From Branchiostoma floridae (Eukaryota > Chordata > Leptocardii > Amphioxiformes > Branchiostomatidae), in NCBI RefSeq assembly GCF_000003815.2, contig NC_049985.1:3368157-3432156 (forward strand): a stretch of DNA of 64,000 nt, given 5' to 3'. Every line of letters starts with the position of its first letter. The stretch's first letter is position 1. The notes beneath the pieces were generated by a model, which saw only the letters and a list, made by a program, of their open reading frames with translations, was not told where the DNA came from and did no database searches. A program made the translations under genes and the position numbers. Of the stretch, positions 34,480 through 46,053 are shown piece by piece.

Positions 34480-34845
34480 GAGCTTTTGAGTTAGAACAAA
34501 CAGATGCTTGAAAGCCTAATTCAAGAAGGGTCCAAATCTACCAGCCAATTTTGCCTCAATTCAACGGGATAAGGTTCGTCTCTACATGTAGAAGACACTA
34601 CTGACATACCAAATGACGTTTCCTTATGCTTCACTGTTTTACATGCTCTTGAAGCTTGTGTGTCTAAACTTCAGAAGGTCTCTTATGATGATGGACCTTT
34701 TATTAAGCTTCTTCAGGCAAAACAAAAAGGTCGTCTCAACAGATACTTACAAGGCACACTCAAGAAGGGTTTCAATTTACCAGCCAATTTTGCCTTATTG
34801 TAACAAGATTAAGACCATCTCTACATACTCCAGACGCTGTAAACT
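34480..34845. repeat. Two-copy repeat, ~240 bp apart
   Basis: AACAGATGCTTGAAAGCC, TTCAAGAAGGGTCCAAATCT and ACCAGCCAATTTTGCCTCAA, then CGTCTCTACAT (34498-34590), match AACAGATACTTACAAGGC, CTCAAGAAGGGTTTCAATTT and ACCAGCCAATTTTGCCTTAT, then CATCTCTACAT (34738-34825). Confidence 0.85.
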
Positions 34846-35045
34846 TTAAGATTGATTTTCTTGGTTTAGTCATTAATGAGGTCAGAAGGTGGCAAAAGGT
34901 GTGATGGGGCAGGTAGGGTCAATTGCACCTCCAGATTAATGCTAATTCAGGTAGGCAAAAAGTTCAAGACACAAACTTAGACACTGGTTGCCCATGAGAG
35001 CCGCAGGAAATCTGCTGACCGTTACATGGACATGAAAGAGTGTGG

Positions 35046-35062
35046 TGTGGGGGGGGGGGGTG
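35046..35062. repeat. Homopolymer G run
   Basis: A run of about twelve G, prone to sequencing error. Confidence 0.85.
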
Positions 35063-35089
35063 GCATTGTTATCCTAGAATCGCCATTTG

Positions 35090-35285
35090 GGACTTTTTGG
35101 TGTTATATTTTTATATACTACCACTAACCACACTAATATAGCATGTTGAAATTTCCTTTTGAATTGACATTTAGCTGCATGGGGCTGCATCTTCATTTGT
35201 TAATTCACACATATATTTCTGGTTTCATACATTTATATACTACCATACACAATACTGTTACATGTTGAAGTTTCCTTTTGAATCG
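35090..35285. repeat. Two-copy repeat, ~130 bp unit
   Basis: TTTTTATATACTACCA, then CATGTTGAAATTTCCTTTTG and AATTGA (35108-35165), match CATTTATATACTACCA, then CATGTTGAAGTTTCCTTTTG and AATCGA (35228-35285). Confidence 0.75.
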
Positions 35286-35286
35286 A

Positions 35287-35490
35287 GGTACCCATAATCT
35301 ATATCCTTGGTACATATACGTATCGTTGAAGAGGTGGGTAGGGAGGAAAACTTCATTATGACTGTATCTACATGTACGGCATAAAACTGGGAACACTGTT
35401 AATTAATGTGTTTGTTATGCTTGTTTTCATCATATTTTTAACCAAATATTTTTAAAATCAATCAACCGACAAATGAAAACAGTGTGACAT
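35287..35490 (+). mobile_element. MITE-A, diverged copy
   Basis: GGTAGGGAGGAAAACTTCAT, GACTGTATCTACATG and GGCATAAAACTGGGA are MITE-A interior. The right end is CAACCGACAAATGAAAACAG then TGTGACAT. The left end is too diverged to place exactly. Confidence 0.6.
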
Positions 35491-35829
35491 GAGAAGGATG
35501 GCTACAAGCAACTTTTTGGCATTAAGTTGCTCAACTAACATGACTAAGTAGATTGCAAATTATTACTTCTGATATCATCAAATTGTTGGTATTTTCATCA
35601 TGTTTATTGTTATCTGTTATGATATCTAAAATGTGCTGTGTGATTTCATTATCTTTCATATCTTTAACCTTACGACCATGCTTATTTTGGCACTGATGAT
35701 ATTAAATGAAACAATATTGGGAAATGTCTACACTGATGCTATCATCCGCTAAGCAAATTTATTTACCACAATCAACAGATATTAAGTTCTTCCAAGCATG
35801 ACTAGGAATGTTGTATGCATAAGAACGTT

Positions 35830-36400
35830 GGGCTATACCAACTTCATTTGTTGGTTGTTAGATTTAAAAAACAAAACTCTGAACTCTGAACTGGAACATG
35901 AAAATGACCACTGAGGGAAAAGTTTTAAGGAGTGAATATACAATGTATTTGGATTCAATTTTACCCCTAACCTTCTCTTATGTTGTCTTTCTCATTGAAA
36001 TTCCACTTTGACAATGTCTAAAAGCCAAGAACATCAATTGGTGCGCAGAAACAATACTTCTTGATTTATTGCTTTTTTTAAGGAGTAAATATACAATGTA
36101 GACAGATTCAAGTTTGACCCATAACCCTGTTTTCATGTTGCTATATTCCTCGAAATTTCACTTTAGAAATATCTAAGAGCCAAGGACATAAATTTGTGTG
36201 CAGAAATGATGTTTCCTGATTTATTGCTTTTTTAAGGAGTAAATGTACAAATACTACGAATGTAGTCAGATTCAAGTTTGACCCATAACCCTATTTGACC
36301 CATTACTGCCGTCTTTCTTGAAATTTCACTTTAAAAATGTCGAAGAACCAAAAACATAAATTTGTATGAAGAAATGATGCTTACAGATGTATTGCTTTGC
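35830..36400 (+). repeat. MITE-B whose 3' half is tandemly amplified (153-154 bp units)
   Basis: A MITE-B head (CTATACCAACTTCATTTGTT then GGTTGTTAGATTT) begins at about 35835. It is followed by CTGAGGGAAAAGTTTTAAGG and ends in AGCCAAGAACATCAATTGGT. The segment from GGAGTGAATATAC to the MITE end then repeats: GGAGT at 35929, 36082 and 36236. Each unit ends in a MITE-terminus-like AGCCAAGGACATAAATTTGT. Confidence 0.8.
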
Positions 36401-36419
36401 CTAAATGATCAGTCCATAA

Positions 36420-36690
36420 CACTTCCTAAAACAGGAGTCAGAGGGGTTGTTTTCACCTGATGGGGAAGCAAACTCAAACTGACGGGAGAAAATGTCTCGG
36501 ATATTGGAAACTTTCTGAGCGGCCCGAATGTGTAACGCGGTGTGTACGGGAGGTTAGCAGTAAATTGGGAACAATTGCGAGCCGGCTGCGGGGTGATTGC
36601 AATCAATCATGGAAGTGGGTCACAGATAATGGGCGCGCTCTGGCGGAGGTAATGACTCGGAAACTCACAAGTGATTTAATAGCTTAGGCT
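36420..36690. promoter_or_regulatory. GC-rich island with PBX/HOX-type palindrome
   Basis: Contains the perfect palindrome TGATTGCAATCA (36594-36605), overlapping CAATCAATCATGG (36600-36612). The complement of the latter, CCATGATTGATTG, fits a PBX-HOX composite site. AGATAA (GATA-type) follows at about 36626, with CpG-rich unique sequence around it (GAGCCGGCTGCGGGG). No exon is visible. Confidence 0.45.
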
Positions 36691-36981
36691 CCCTCTCGTC
36701 AGAACTTTTTAACCAGTTCTGAGTGAGTTTTCAGTGTTGCAAGCAATCAGTTAATTAATCAATCAACTGACTTGTGAAGTTGGCTAGAATTTCAGTATAG
36801 TAGGTATTTGCTTGGGAGTTCTTTCCATGGATCTTATGGCAAGCTCTTTTTTAAAAACATTTTCGGTGGTCTCCTTTCTGAAATATTGGCAGGCAAAAAT
36901 TGATTGTTTTCAACAAACTTAGATATCCTATAATGGAGCTCTTTATTTTGCTACAGTTTCTTACTTAGTATGCACTGGAAC

Positions 36982-37168
36982 CAGGGTTCTAGCCAGTGTC
37001 CGTCCATCTGTCTCTTGATGTAATTTTGTTGCTGATACAGACAAATATCTTACCCAGTCCGTCCTCTATGTTGGACAAAAATTGTGTCAAGATATTAATT
37101 GAACCGTTGAAAGGATTTCCATTCAAAATCCAGGGGACAGAAAGTATTTCAGGCTTGCTAGAACACCG
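36982..37168. mobile_element. hAT-type MITE (diverged)
   Basis: The left terminus CAGGGTTCTAGCCAG pairs with the right-end CTTGCTAGAACACCG in inverted orientation. Flanks are ACTGGAAC (36974-36981) and ACTGGAAT (37169-37176), an imperfect 8-bp target duplication as expected of hAT elements. It encodes no transposase. Confidence 0.65.
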
Positions 37169-37176
37169 ACTGGAAT

Positions 37177-38580
37177 ACACCCTAAACACTGTAAAACAAC
37201 ACACATTTCAGTACCAGGGATAGGTACAAGGGGAGAATATTCTGCGGTGGTATCAATATCTTTCATATTCATGCTCTGTTAAGCAGTTGAAATATTGCCA
37301 TTTAATTTACATGCACTGTTATCATCTGTTCTCTTGGGGTTATTTCAGCTTGTTTCCTTTTGCCTGAACATATTAATCTGCTATCTGATGTAGAAAAGCA
37401 AAATTTTAACATTTCTCAAGCTACCAGTTCTCTGGTAACTGGAAAGGCCTTGAACTGGGAGCTAAAGGAACATTGTGATTTTGCCTGGCTATATCTTCTT
37501 GGAGATTACAAATGTACCACAAGCATACACTTACCACTCTTTATTTATTGATAACCAATATTAACAGTTTAGGTTGCCCAGCTAACATTTGCTATTGTCA
37601 AGGGACGTAAGTCAAATGCAATTGCAAGCATACATAGGCTACTCTGCTGCATGATTCCATATATACTTTCAAATATTCAAGCATTTACATAAAACATGAA
37701 ACAGAACTCTATTCTGCAGAGCCACCTAGTTTTAGCTGAAAGTACTGCAGTCTGTTAATGCTACTAGATGAGAAGAAGATAGTATTCAATGAGAAATGAT
37801 TGTCATATTGCACGTGGCTACGGATCTGGTTTTTACTTAGTTCACCCCAAGGAAATGAAGTATTCATTTATTTGTTTATTGGTTTAGCTGTTCAGCACGC
37901 ACAGTAAGGGCTGCCCAACTACATGTAAACTGTGGCTACTGCAAAGGGCTAGCCTTGCTGACAAAAAACAAGGAAGACAATACAAATGGAATTGGACAAG
38001 GGCAGGATACCTATCAACAACAATATTCTAAGTACAAAAAAAGATAAAGTAAAGTATTGCTTTGGTCTTGTCTTTGTGTATGTTTGTATGTTTCAGTCTA
38101 TGATTCAAAATATTTGCATTGCTGTGTTCACACTCAGTACTGCTATATTTTCTGTAGGACTAAAAGGTTTCTATTTTCCATCCCTGAATGCTAATAGTAT
38201 GTTCTAACTATAAATTGAGGAAATAAACTCCCAATGGCACTGGTGAGGAATCAAGGATTGAATGCTGTAGTTTGGAACATTCCCTTGCTAGTTGTGCAAT
38301 GGTAATAACTCACAATTGTACTCAACAAGGGGGTGATCACTGTTCCTTTTGCATAATTATAAACCTTACTTTCATTTCCTTCTAAATGAATGGTCTTAAC
38401 CCATGCAAGTCCCGTGGAGTCAGCATCCAATTATACCATCTGATTTTATTACACCCGCTAGACATTCTTAATGGATTCTGCTGTTTCCAACAGGCCAGGG
38501 CAATACAGTTCTGTGTGGCTGAAACAAGAGGAAGGATTTGTAGTGATTCACCAATAGATTTGCTCCATCGCACACCGGGG
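37177..38580. other. No recognisable feature
   Basis: AT-rich unique DNA. Short frames at 37360, 37986 and 38386 have no domains. Confidence 0.4.
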
Positions 38581-38584
38581 CATA

Positions 38585-38870
38585 CCTCTACTCTTTTTTC
38601 AAAGGTGTGGTGGGTTCTTTAATGTGTGTGGATTGTAGCTTTCCCAAACAAGGGACCTCCATTTAATGTCCTATCCAAGATATGACCCTTACCAAAGCTA
38701 GGTACTCATTTACACCTGAATGAAGTGAGGAGAGTTGTGTCAAGTGCCTTTAATTTCCCAAGGTCACAACATCGGTGACATGGCAGGATTCAAACCCTAG
38801 CCCCCTAGGTCCTGAGCCAACCACGCGGCCTATTACGCCATGCAATCTCTCCAAGAGTGTGTCTGAAAGG
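38585..38870 (-). mobile_element. tRNA-derived SINE, second family (minus strand)
   Basis: The complement of a B box (GCAGGATTCAAACCCTAGCC at about 38783) is followed by TGAGCCAACCACGCGGCCTA, the complement of an A-box region. The left end, TCTTTTTTCAAAGGTGTGGT then GGGTTCTTTAATG, matches the 15545-15830 copy. Confidence 0.8.
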
Positions 38871-39210
38871 TCAATGAGATGCCGATAAACTTAATGTGAT
38901 ACCCTGCACTTAAACTGCAGGTTGCGTGACCTATGCAAGTGATTGTATCTTCTGTGGTCCACTGATTGCTGATTGCCAGTTAATACTAGGACTTCAGCCT
39001 CTATAGGGTAGATATCTTAATACTTTTGTTTATCATAGTTGTTTCCTACTGTTAAAGGTTGCAGTAATCAAGCTACACCAAGATTTTCAAGCTCATAGAT
39101 TTAAAGTAATGATATTGAATGGAATATCAACAAGAAATCAGAGTCTGAGAGGTAAAGCCTGCTATTAAATTGGTATAAACAACAAGCCAAGTGTTAAGTG
39201 TTCTTATTTT

Positions 39211-39400
39211 CAGGCCACAACAATTTATTTCTTTGGTTCTTGGCCATTTTATGGTGAAGGTATAGGAAGCAGACATCATCAAAAAGCAGAGGACAGGAAA
39301 ACTTAAATATGGCTGTATTCACGGCATACAACTGAATGCACCAAGACATAAACCTGGTCTTGAAGCTTTGATATCGCTGTTTTTCCAGTTGACTTGGCCT
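39211..39400 (+). mobile_element. MITE-A, right terminus missing
   Basis: Starts CAGGCCACAACAATTTATTT then CTTTGGTTCTT. The interior includes GCAGAGGACAGGAAAACTTA, TGTATTCACGGCATACAACT and CCAAGACATAAACCTGG, ending near TTTTTCCAGTT without the right inverted repeat. Confidence 0.8.
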
Positions 39401-39409
39401 TTTCTTGTC

Positions 39410-40000
39410 CTACACTTTCTTCTACATACAAATGAACCATTTCACTGTTCACATGTGTGATATGCAAGGCCATTGCATTGCTAACAGCAAATATAATGTC
39501 ATTGACCCCATGTAGAAGTAAGTTCTACTTTGAAAAATCAATCAAATTTCCCTATCCCACACTAGTACTTTCTTCTACATACAATTTCACTGTTCACATG
39601 TGCGATATGTTAGGTAAAAGGAAAAGTGATCTCAATCCAGTTTTAGCTCACTGAAGAGCTAGTCTTCCACTGGTCGAGACAGAGAAGACAGGCACTTTGT
39701 ACAGTATTAACAGGTTCATTGTACCAGGGAAATTCCCCTAGCACTTTTTGACAAGCACAATGAACATTGGACTACGGCTTAACGTCCTGTCCTAAGGACT
39801 GCAACCCTTTCCGGTAGCGTGCATGTCGGGTGAGCGACACAGCCGGAATCGAACTAACGGCTTCTAGTTCCAGAGGCAGGGCTGCTAACCACCGGACTAC
39901 GTGCGCTACCTAGGTCATTGCCCTACAGCAGATAGAGTCATTGGCCCCATTAAGAAGTGTTCTGGCAACTGTCCCAAAATGAAACACTAGTCGGTAACAC
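39410..40000. repeat. Two-copy tandem repeat, second copy split by a SINE
   Basis: Copy 1: TTCTTCTACATACAAATGAA, TTCACATGTGTGATATGCAA, GGCCATTGC and ATAATGTCATTGACCCCATG, then TAGAAGTAAGTTCT. Copy 2: TTCTTCTACATACAATTTCA and TTCACATGTGCGATATGTTA, then the SINE, then GGTCATTGCC, ATAGAGTCATTGGCCCCATT and AAGAAGTGTTCT. Confidence 0.85.
39616..39910 (-). mobile_element. tRNA-derived SINE, third family, with TAGGT target duplication
   Basis: The direct repeat TAGGT flanks the element (39611-39615 and 39911-39915). On the minus strand it begins at the tRNA-like head near GTAGCGCACGTAGTCCGGTG then GTTAGCAG, with a GTTCGATTCCGGCT B box. It ends in GAGATCACTTTTCCTTTTAC. It is a near full-length relative of the plus-strand copy at 61587-61886. 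Confidence 0.9.
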
Positions 40001-41295
40001 TATTTAATCCAAGTGTAAACCCAGTAAGTCAACTCAACTGTCTAATATGTTCCTGTCTACGTATAATAAATCAACTTTATTGCACTACTGGCAAACTGAC
40101 AGCTGCAGAGTATAATGTTACAAATGAGTTTGTGGAGATCTTTACAATTTATTGCTAGAGTATATATATATATATATTATATTTATGTCTATTTAGTAAA
40201 TGATTGCTATGTTCAATAAAAGAAATTGACAGTTACGTCATTTTCGGGCCAGTAAAGGTTGCAAACAATCATGTAGACATCAGAAAATCCATTACTGCAA
40301 TCTGTAGAAATAAGTGTCTGAAAGATAGATAAAAGATTTAGCAGTCATGTGGTAATGTTGAAGTTTTTATATTTCGTTCAACACAAAAGCAATTTGCTCA
40401 CCTCAAATTTGTGTGTTAAATGTTTTTAAGTGGTATCTTAGTCATGCTCTAAAGGTTCATGGTTAAAAGCATAGCTTATATTGGGTTCACAATTACTATG
40501 CTGCATTTGGAATTGCATAATCATAGCTATAGCTCATAAACTGCAAATAGCGAGGAGCAATATCGTTGATTTGTCGTTAAATTTGTTGTTGTTAGAGAAG
40601 AGATTTTGCTTGTAATCAGAAGGAACTTTGAGTTGTATAATGCTAACCAAGTCATCAAACAAGCAATTTCTGTAAAAGTTGCACGTTGTTTTATTTGTTG
40701 CTGTTTGAATGACAGGTTTAATTTTTTCGTTGTTAGAAGCTGTAATTTTTAGGCATGAAATAAACAAGTAATTTCCTCGAAAGACTGCGTCAAACTTTGT
40801 GGATGACGTACTGCATTCATTGCTTTTATTGATGTACTGAGGGTATCAAATTCCTGCCCTAACAAAAGTAATAACGATGTTGTAGGCATTATTTGCAGAC
40901 ACGGCCTGTTTCAGCATGATTTATGCCCCATGTACCACCACTCAACTAGAACAGTGCAGCAGCAATACTACAGGCAGATAAAACCTGTCCAATTATGACG
41001 AGATCATGCTCCCATACTTTTGTCATGTTGTTATTGAGACTGTAAAACATCACAGAAAAATTACGTTGCGGTTTATAACTCGTTTATGATACTTAAAGAG
41101 AAACATTTATACAGTTTTCTAGATTTCCTGTTAATGATAGTTCTTTGCCTCTAAGTCACTGTTTGAAGAATATACTGTGAGTAGTAACTGTATTCATACG
41201 TGATTGATGAACCTCTTCAACGTTAATAATAGCTGCTTTGTAATTGCACGTGCCTATGATAATTGTTTCGGAATTATATGTAATGCTCTATTTTT
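40001..41295. other. AT-rich DNA with an (AT)n microsatellite at 40159-40181
   Basis: GTATATATATATATATATTA is the only simple repeat. Otherwise nothing recognisable. The 77-codon minus-strand frame at 40534-40767 has no domain. Confidence 0.45.
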
Positions 41296-41299
41296 ATGC

Positions 41300-43515
41300 T
41301 CTATTTTTTTGCAAATTGATAAAAGCAATGACTGAAAAGAAACAGTCATACAGTTTTCCTTTTTTTTTAAAACATAAAGAGAACCAGTATCACAAGTACA
41401 ACAAGTGATGTGGATGAAATACAAATACGAACAGGTCCTGAATATGATTTGCTTTTTATTTATCAGTACGCGTACGTATGTAATGGTGCTTATAAAGCTA
41501 TATTTCTGCAAGCAATCCTTGTAAACCATGTGTTATTTGAGGCATGTGACGTGATAATATTCTGTGCTGGTTTCCCCATCAATATTAGAGTGATAAAAAC
41601 ATCACAAGATGATTTGTCTCATAGTTTATGACCCGGATTATGACACTTAAAAGTAAACATTCATACTTTTTGCATTAAGCCAGGTGGTATAACTTTTCCC
41701 TGGAGGAAAATTCCTCAAAGGGAGAATAATCACCCCAAACAACAAATTGAGTGATGTGAATACAATGTAAATAGGAGCAATCATTTGAACATTATTATGT
41801 CTTATTTCAAAGTAAACATTAATGCTTGTTGCACCATGCCAGGTGGTGTTATCCCTTGAGAACAATATTGCACAAAGGAAAACCAATATCTGTCAATGAT
41901 TAAGTGAGAAATAATACAGTCATGCATACAAACAAAATTTTTGAATAATTTTATATTTATTTCAAGCAAGGCTACAATGTTAAAGAGATCCTCTCATTTC
42001 AAAGTTCTTACTGTATACTTTTTGCATTAAAGCAGTTGGTTTGCACTTTCTTGCATGAATTTTCCCTTTAAAAGAAAAAGCTCAAAAAGGAAAACCGATA
42101 TCTCCCAGCAGTACATTGACTGAATATTAACAGAATGCAAGTTCGTCATTCTGTATTACCAGTATTTGTACATTATTTCTTTCGTATATCAGAATAACGT
42201 TGAATTTCTTATTGTTTTGCAGCATATTAGCTACCACAATGACTTTAATTGTCTATTCTGTAAAATCAAAACTGATATCTCCCAACAGTGCAACAAGTGA
42301 TGCAAACAGAATTTAGTGATAGCATATATACATTTTTTGTACATTGAACATGATTTGTTTCTTATTTCAAAGTCAGGGGTTAAACTTCTTGCATTATACC
42401 AGCATTTCCCTGTGGAAAAAGCTCACAAAGAGAAACTAATGTCTCCCAGCAGTACAATGACTGATGGCAACATACATAGGATGCAAATAAGAATAGCAAC
42501 AGCATTTAGATTCATTTATTCTCAATTTTTGTCATGATAGCACTTTTTGCAGTATATCATTAGGTCACAGCAATTTATTTTATTGGTTCTTGAATATTTT
42601 AATCAAGCAATGGGTCAAGAGGTCAAGACCAAAAAGGAGGGGCTGGAAGAAAAACCCAAATCTGCATAATAATTTACTCCAAGACACTTATAATATCAAG
42701 GCACAGCCTTTCCCATCAGACTTGCTTTTCATTTCGATCTTTCAGAACCAACAAATTACATTGAAATGGCCTTATACATTGTGTGTTTTCTCTGGAGATA
42801 ACGTGGATGAAGAGAACCAAAAAGACAGAGTATACATGTACATTGTAGCTACAGTATTTAAACATTATCTATTCCTATATTATTTTAGCATTCATACTTT
42901 TCCCTTTGTAGCATCACCTGGTAGTTTTGCATCCTTCCTCTGGGGACAATGTACACAAAGAGAATATCCAGACAATGACTGATGTGGACATGGGATGCAA
43001 ATGAATACAGTATTTGAACATTACCTATTCCTATTTTATTTTAACATTCATACATTTTCCTTTATAGCATCACATTGTAGCGTTGCATCTTTCCTCTGGG
43101 AATAATGTGTACAAAGAGAGCCAGATATCCTGACAGTGAAATGTGCAAAGGGGATACAAATGATCATAGACACAGTATTTGAATATATAAACTATTCCTA
43201 TTTTATTTTAACATTCGTTCATTTTCCTTTATAGCATTACATGGTAGTGTTGTATCTTTTCTCTGGGAATAACATGTACAAAGAGAGCCTGATATTCGCA
43301 CAATGACTGAATGTGGACATCGGATGCAAATAATTATAATACAGTATTTGAACATTACCTATTCCTATTTCATTTTAGCATTCATACGTTTTACTTTCTA
43401 GCATCACATGGTAGTGTTGTATCTTTCCTCTGGGAATAATAATAAAACAAAGAGAGCCCCATATTCCAACTGTTAAGCGAGTGATGTGAATTGAATGTAA
43501 ATCAGGGCAGCGTTA
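41300..43515. repeat. Long degenerate tandem array, ~148-170 bp unit, ~13 copies
   Basis: In the youngest part, CTCTGGG landmarks lie at 42939, 43095, 43262 and 43429. Units share ACAAAGAGAGCC, GATAT, ATGACTGATGTGGACAT, GGATGCAAAT, ACAGTATTTGAACATTACCT, ATTCCTATTTTATTTTAGCA and TTCATAC. Older, more diverged units extend left to about 41300 (AAAGAGAACCAGTATCACAA; CATTCATACTTTTTGCATTA). A MITE-A is inserted at 42560-42774. Confidence 0.88.
42560..42774 (+). mobile_element. MITE-A inserted inside the 165-bp array
   Basis: Left end TTAGGTCACAGCAATTTATT then TTATTGGTTCTTG. Right end CAGAACCAACAAATTACATT then GAAATGGCCTTA. The neighbouring array landmarks are about 380 bp apart, which equals one array period plus the 215-bp element, so it is a clean insertion. 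Confidence 0.85.
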
Positions 43516-43519
43516 CGCT

Positions 43520-43870
43520 CCGTTTGTATCCATCTGCAGGCGATGTTTAAACAATGGTGTGTTTCGGCGGATCGGGTCATTCCAGAGTCAGCAGAATGTG
43601 TTTTTGATGGCCGCCGTTTCTCTCCTGTCATGTCCGCGCCGCTCGCAATTTACGGCCCACTTACGAAATTAGGGTAGTTAAAAAGGTGCGGCAGTAAAGA
43701 AAAGAGGTTGCCAGGCAGGATAATAGCTCTGTGGCTAATTGTAGCGTTCGCCAAGCACTCTGGAATCACTCCCAGAAGAAAGCTGGCAACGACTGTGGAA
43801 TAATAGGGAGACATTTAGTGTTACAGATAGAGGCTGTTGCGACAGGATAGAAGAGAAATATAGGTCGCAT
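43520..43870. promoter_or_regulatory. GC-rich island directly after the array, candidate cis-regulatory element
   Basis: Contains AACAATGG (SOX type, 43550-43557), CATTCCA (TEAD type, 43578-43584) and a CpG-rich unique stretch (GGCCGCCGTTTCTC, GTCCGCGCCGCTCGC). The transition from AT-rich satellite is abrupt. No exon is recognised. Regulatory role is inferred. Confidence 0.4.
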
Positions 43871-44420
43871 GCTGTTAGGGTGCTTGCTGCCAATTAAAAA
43901 TAAAGAAATTGAGAATAAGTAGGGCTGTATTCAGACAATGTTTCATCCAAATCACTTAATTTTGCTTGAGGCAATTTTTCGTCTCCCTTTTAATGCGAAG
44001 TATTACTGAATCATCTGACTTAAGTGAGCTTGTCTATTGTCTACCGTGGTGGTAATGTTGGTTGTGTGAAGAGAATGTTATGTGGCATGTATTTGCTAGC
44101 CATAAATGTCATCCTTTGTTACAAGGCAACAATTTGTACCAGGAATAAAGATATGTAACAGTTACTGTCTTTGACGTAGTATATTCCACACCACATGCGG
44201 GTACAATACCTTTTTCTCTTGGCTATGTTTCCCAACTAAAAGTGACACTGACATGCTCCAAGCATGTTACAGCCCATTTGTATCTATCAAATATTATTAT
44301 AACATCACATGTATCATTTTTCATTGTTAGGCCAGTAGTGTAATTATTGTTTGGTCAATGCACATATGTATAATTATTATGTAGATACAATGTGATATCT
44401 TCATGACTATAAAAATATAT
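43871..44420. other. No recognisable feature
   Basis: AT-rich unique DNA. Confidence 0.35.
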
Positions 44421-44422
44421 CA

Positions 44423-44580
44423 AGGTAGTCCCATAACTTTTTGAAGCCGTAGGTACAGTGGGTCATTGTCTGCTGTTTCTAGGACACTGTATCAGAAGGC
44501 AGATCTGAAGCCAACCCTCCCCTTCCAGTGCCCTTTTCCTCCCCAACTGAAGTCAGGTACCCATTTTGGGAGGGAGTGAT
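44423..44580 (-). mobile_element. 3' part of amphioxus-type SINE (minus strand)
   Basis: AAGGTAGTCCCATAACTTTT, ACAGTGGGTCATTGTCTGCT and AAGTCAGGTACCCATTTTGG are the complement of the 3' two-thirds of the 9980-10232 SINE. The head is missing. Confidence 0.8.
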
Positions 44581-44875
44581 AATAATATTATTATTTGCGG
44601 TGTAATAAGACATGGGCGCCATTGGCATCTGTCCTTGGTGCTAAATAATGAGTTGCATCCTTTTTGAGGTACTGTGGAAAAAGATAAGAGATTGTGAAAA
44701 GAGGGGGTGACAAACATTGTGGCATACATGGCAGAAAAGCATGAATAGATCTAGTTGTCAGAAAAGACACAACGTGATAAAAGTCTTGTTTGTGATTTAC
44801 GCTCAGTTAGATGCCTATCCCCTGTTGTCTGTCCTGAATGGGAAAATGAGTGAGTAATCGGTCCATTATGAGACA
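44581..44875. other. No recognisable feature
   Basis: Unique spacer; CCTTGGTGCTAAATAATG near 44635 weakly resembles the complement of the dispersed CAGCACCAAGG repeat. Confidence 0.3.
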
Positions 44876-44879
44876 GTAA

Positions 44880-45155
44880 AAGCAGTTCCCATCTCATTTA
44901 GTCCTCACATCTCCATAATCACTCCCATCAGACTTCATTCACTTTGCAGCACCGCTATCATGGGTCAAATATGTGCATTAAAACAATGAAAGTAAAAAGC
45001 ATAATAGGGTATTACTAATGGCAATTAGGTAAATTTTATGCGCTTGCCATTGCGCTGATAGCTAGCTATGCCATGGGAGTGCAACATTTAGTTTCAATTA
45101 CAGTTGTTGTGATCATTAGGATTAGCATTCTGATTGGAAATAGGTCTTGTTTTCT
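44880..45155. promoter_or_regulatory. Unique homeodomain-motif-rich segment, candidate enhancer
   Basis: Non-repetitive, with TAATGGCAATTAGG (about 45016-45029), CAATTACAGTTG, ATCATTAGGATTAGCATTCT and GGTCCATTATGAG. Several TAAT/ATTA cores occur in ~250 bp. In AT-rich DNA such cores also arise by chance, so confidence is low. Confidence 0.3.
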
Positions 45156-45715
45156 CTTAATAGCTAGACATGGCTAAGTGCCTACTGTAGATAGTTGGAA
45201 AGATGGTTAATGAAATTGCAAGGCCTCCACTTTTAAGACACTAGATTCTAACCAGCTACTACATGGTTCTATGTGGTGCATATATCTCTATTTCTAGAGT
45301 TAGATACAGTGATAGACCTCTTTGAAAATTGAAGTATTCTTTTACAAACCTGATGAAACTAGGCACAAGAGTGTCTTACGTACATATGACTCAAGACATG
45401 AGTTATGTTCAATGTAGGTAAGGCTACATGTCACTCTCTAGACGACTCAAGATGTTCCAAAAGACATTTGTCTGGTCCTTATCAACAGAGTAACAGACTC
45501 AAGACACAAAAACTGGGACTGTTTCAACCTCACGGGAAGTCTAAAAAAAATAATGCAAATCATGGCTCAACTCTAGACATAATGGGCAATTAGACAGTAC
45601 CGTTACTTCCCAAAAATTCAAGATTCCCCCTGCTGTATTCATACATTTGTACCTCTCCGCATGAAGGTGATAATATACCTACATACGTCTATATGACAAA
45701 GAACTATGCAGTTAG
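45156..45715. other. No recognisable feature
   Basis: AT-rich unique DNA. Confidence 0.35.
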
Positions 45716-46053
45716 AACTATCTTCCTTATAGTTTCTCCTTAGCTAATTTAAGGTTTTCCCTGCTCTAGGCACCAAAATTATAGCTTTCAGCAGGTGAGA
45801 TATCATTTATTTTTGTCTGACTAACAAAGAATTGTTGAGTCCCAGGAAACAACATAATTTCATAATTACAACTCAAATTCAACTTTTTAGAGTTGCTTTA
45901 AGCTTTTCCCTGCTGAAGACTCATTTGTACCACAAATGTGTAACTCCCAGCAGGAGATATATTTTTGTCTAGACAAGCGATGACCATAGCGTTCTGGTGA
46001 ACCATGACATAATGAGACAGAACTACTGGAAGCTTCTGTGCAAAGTTACCATA

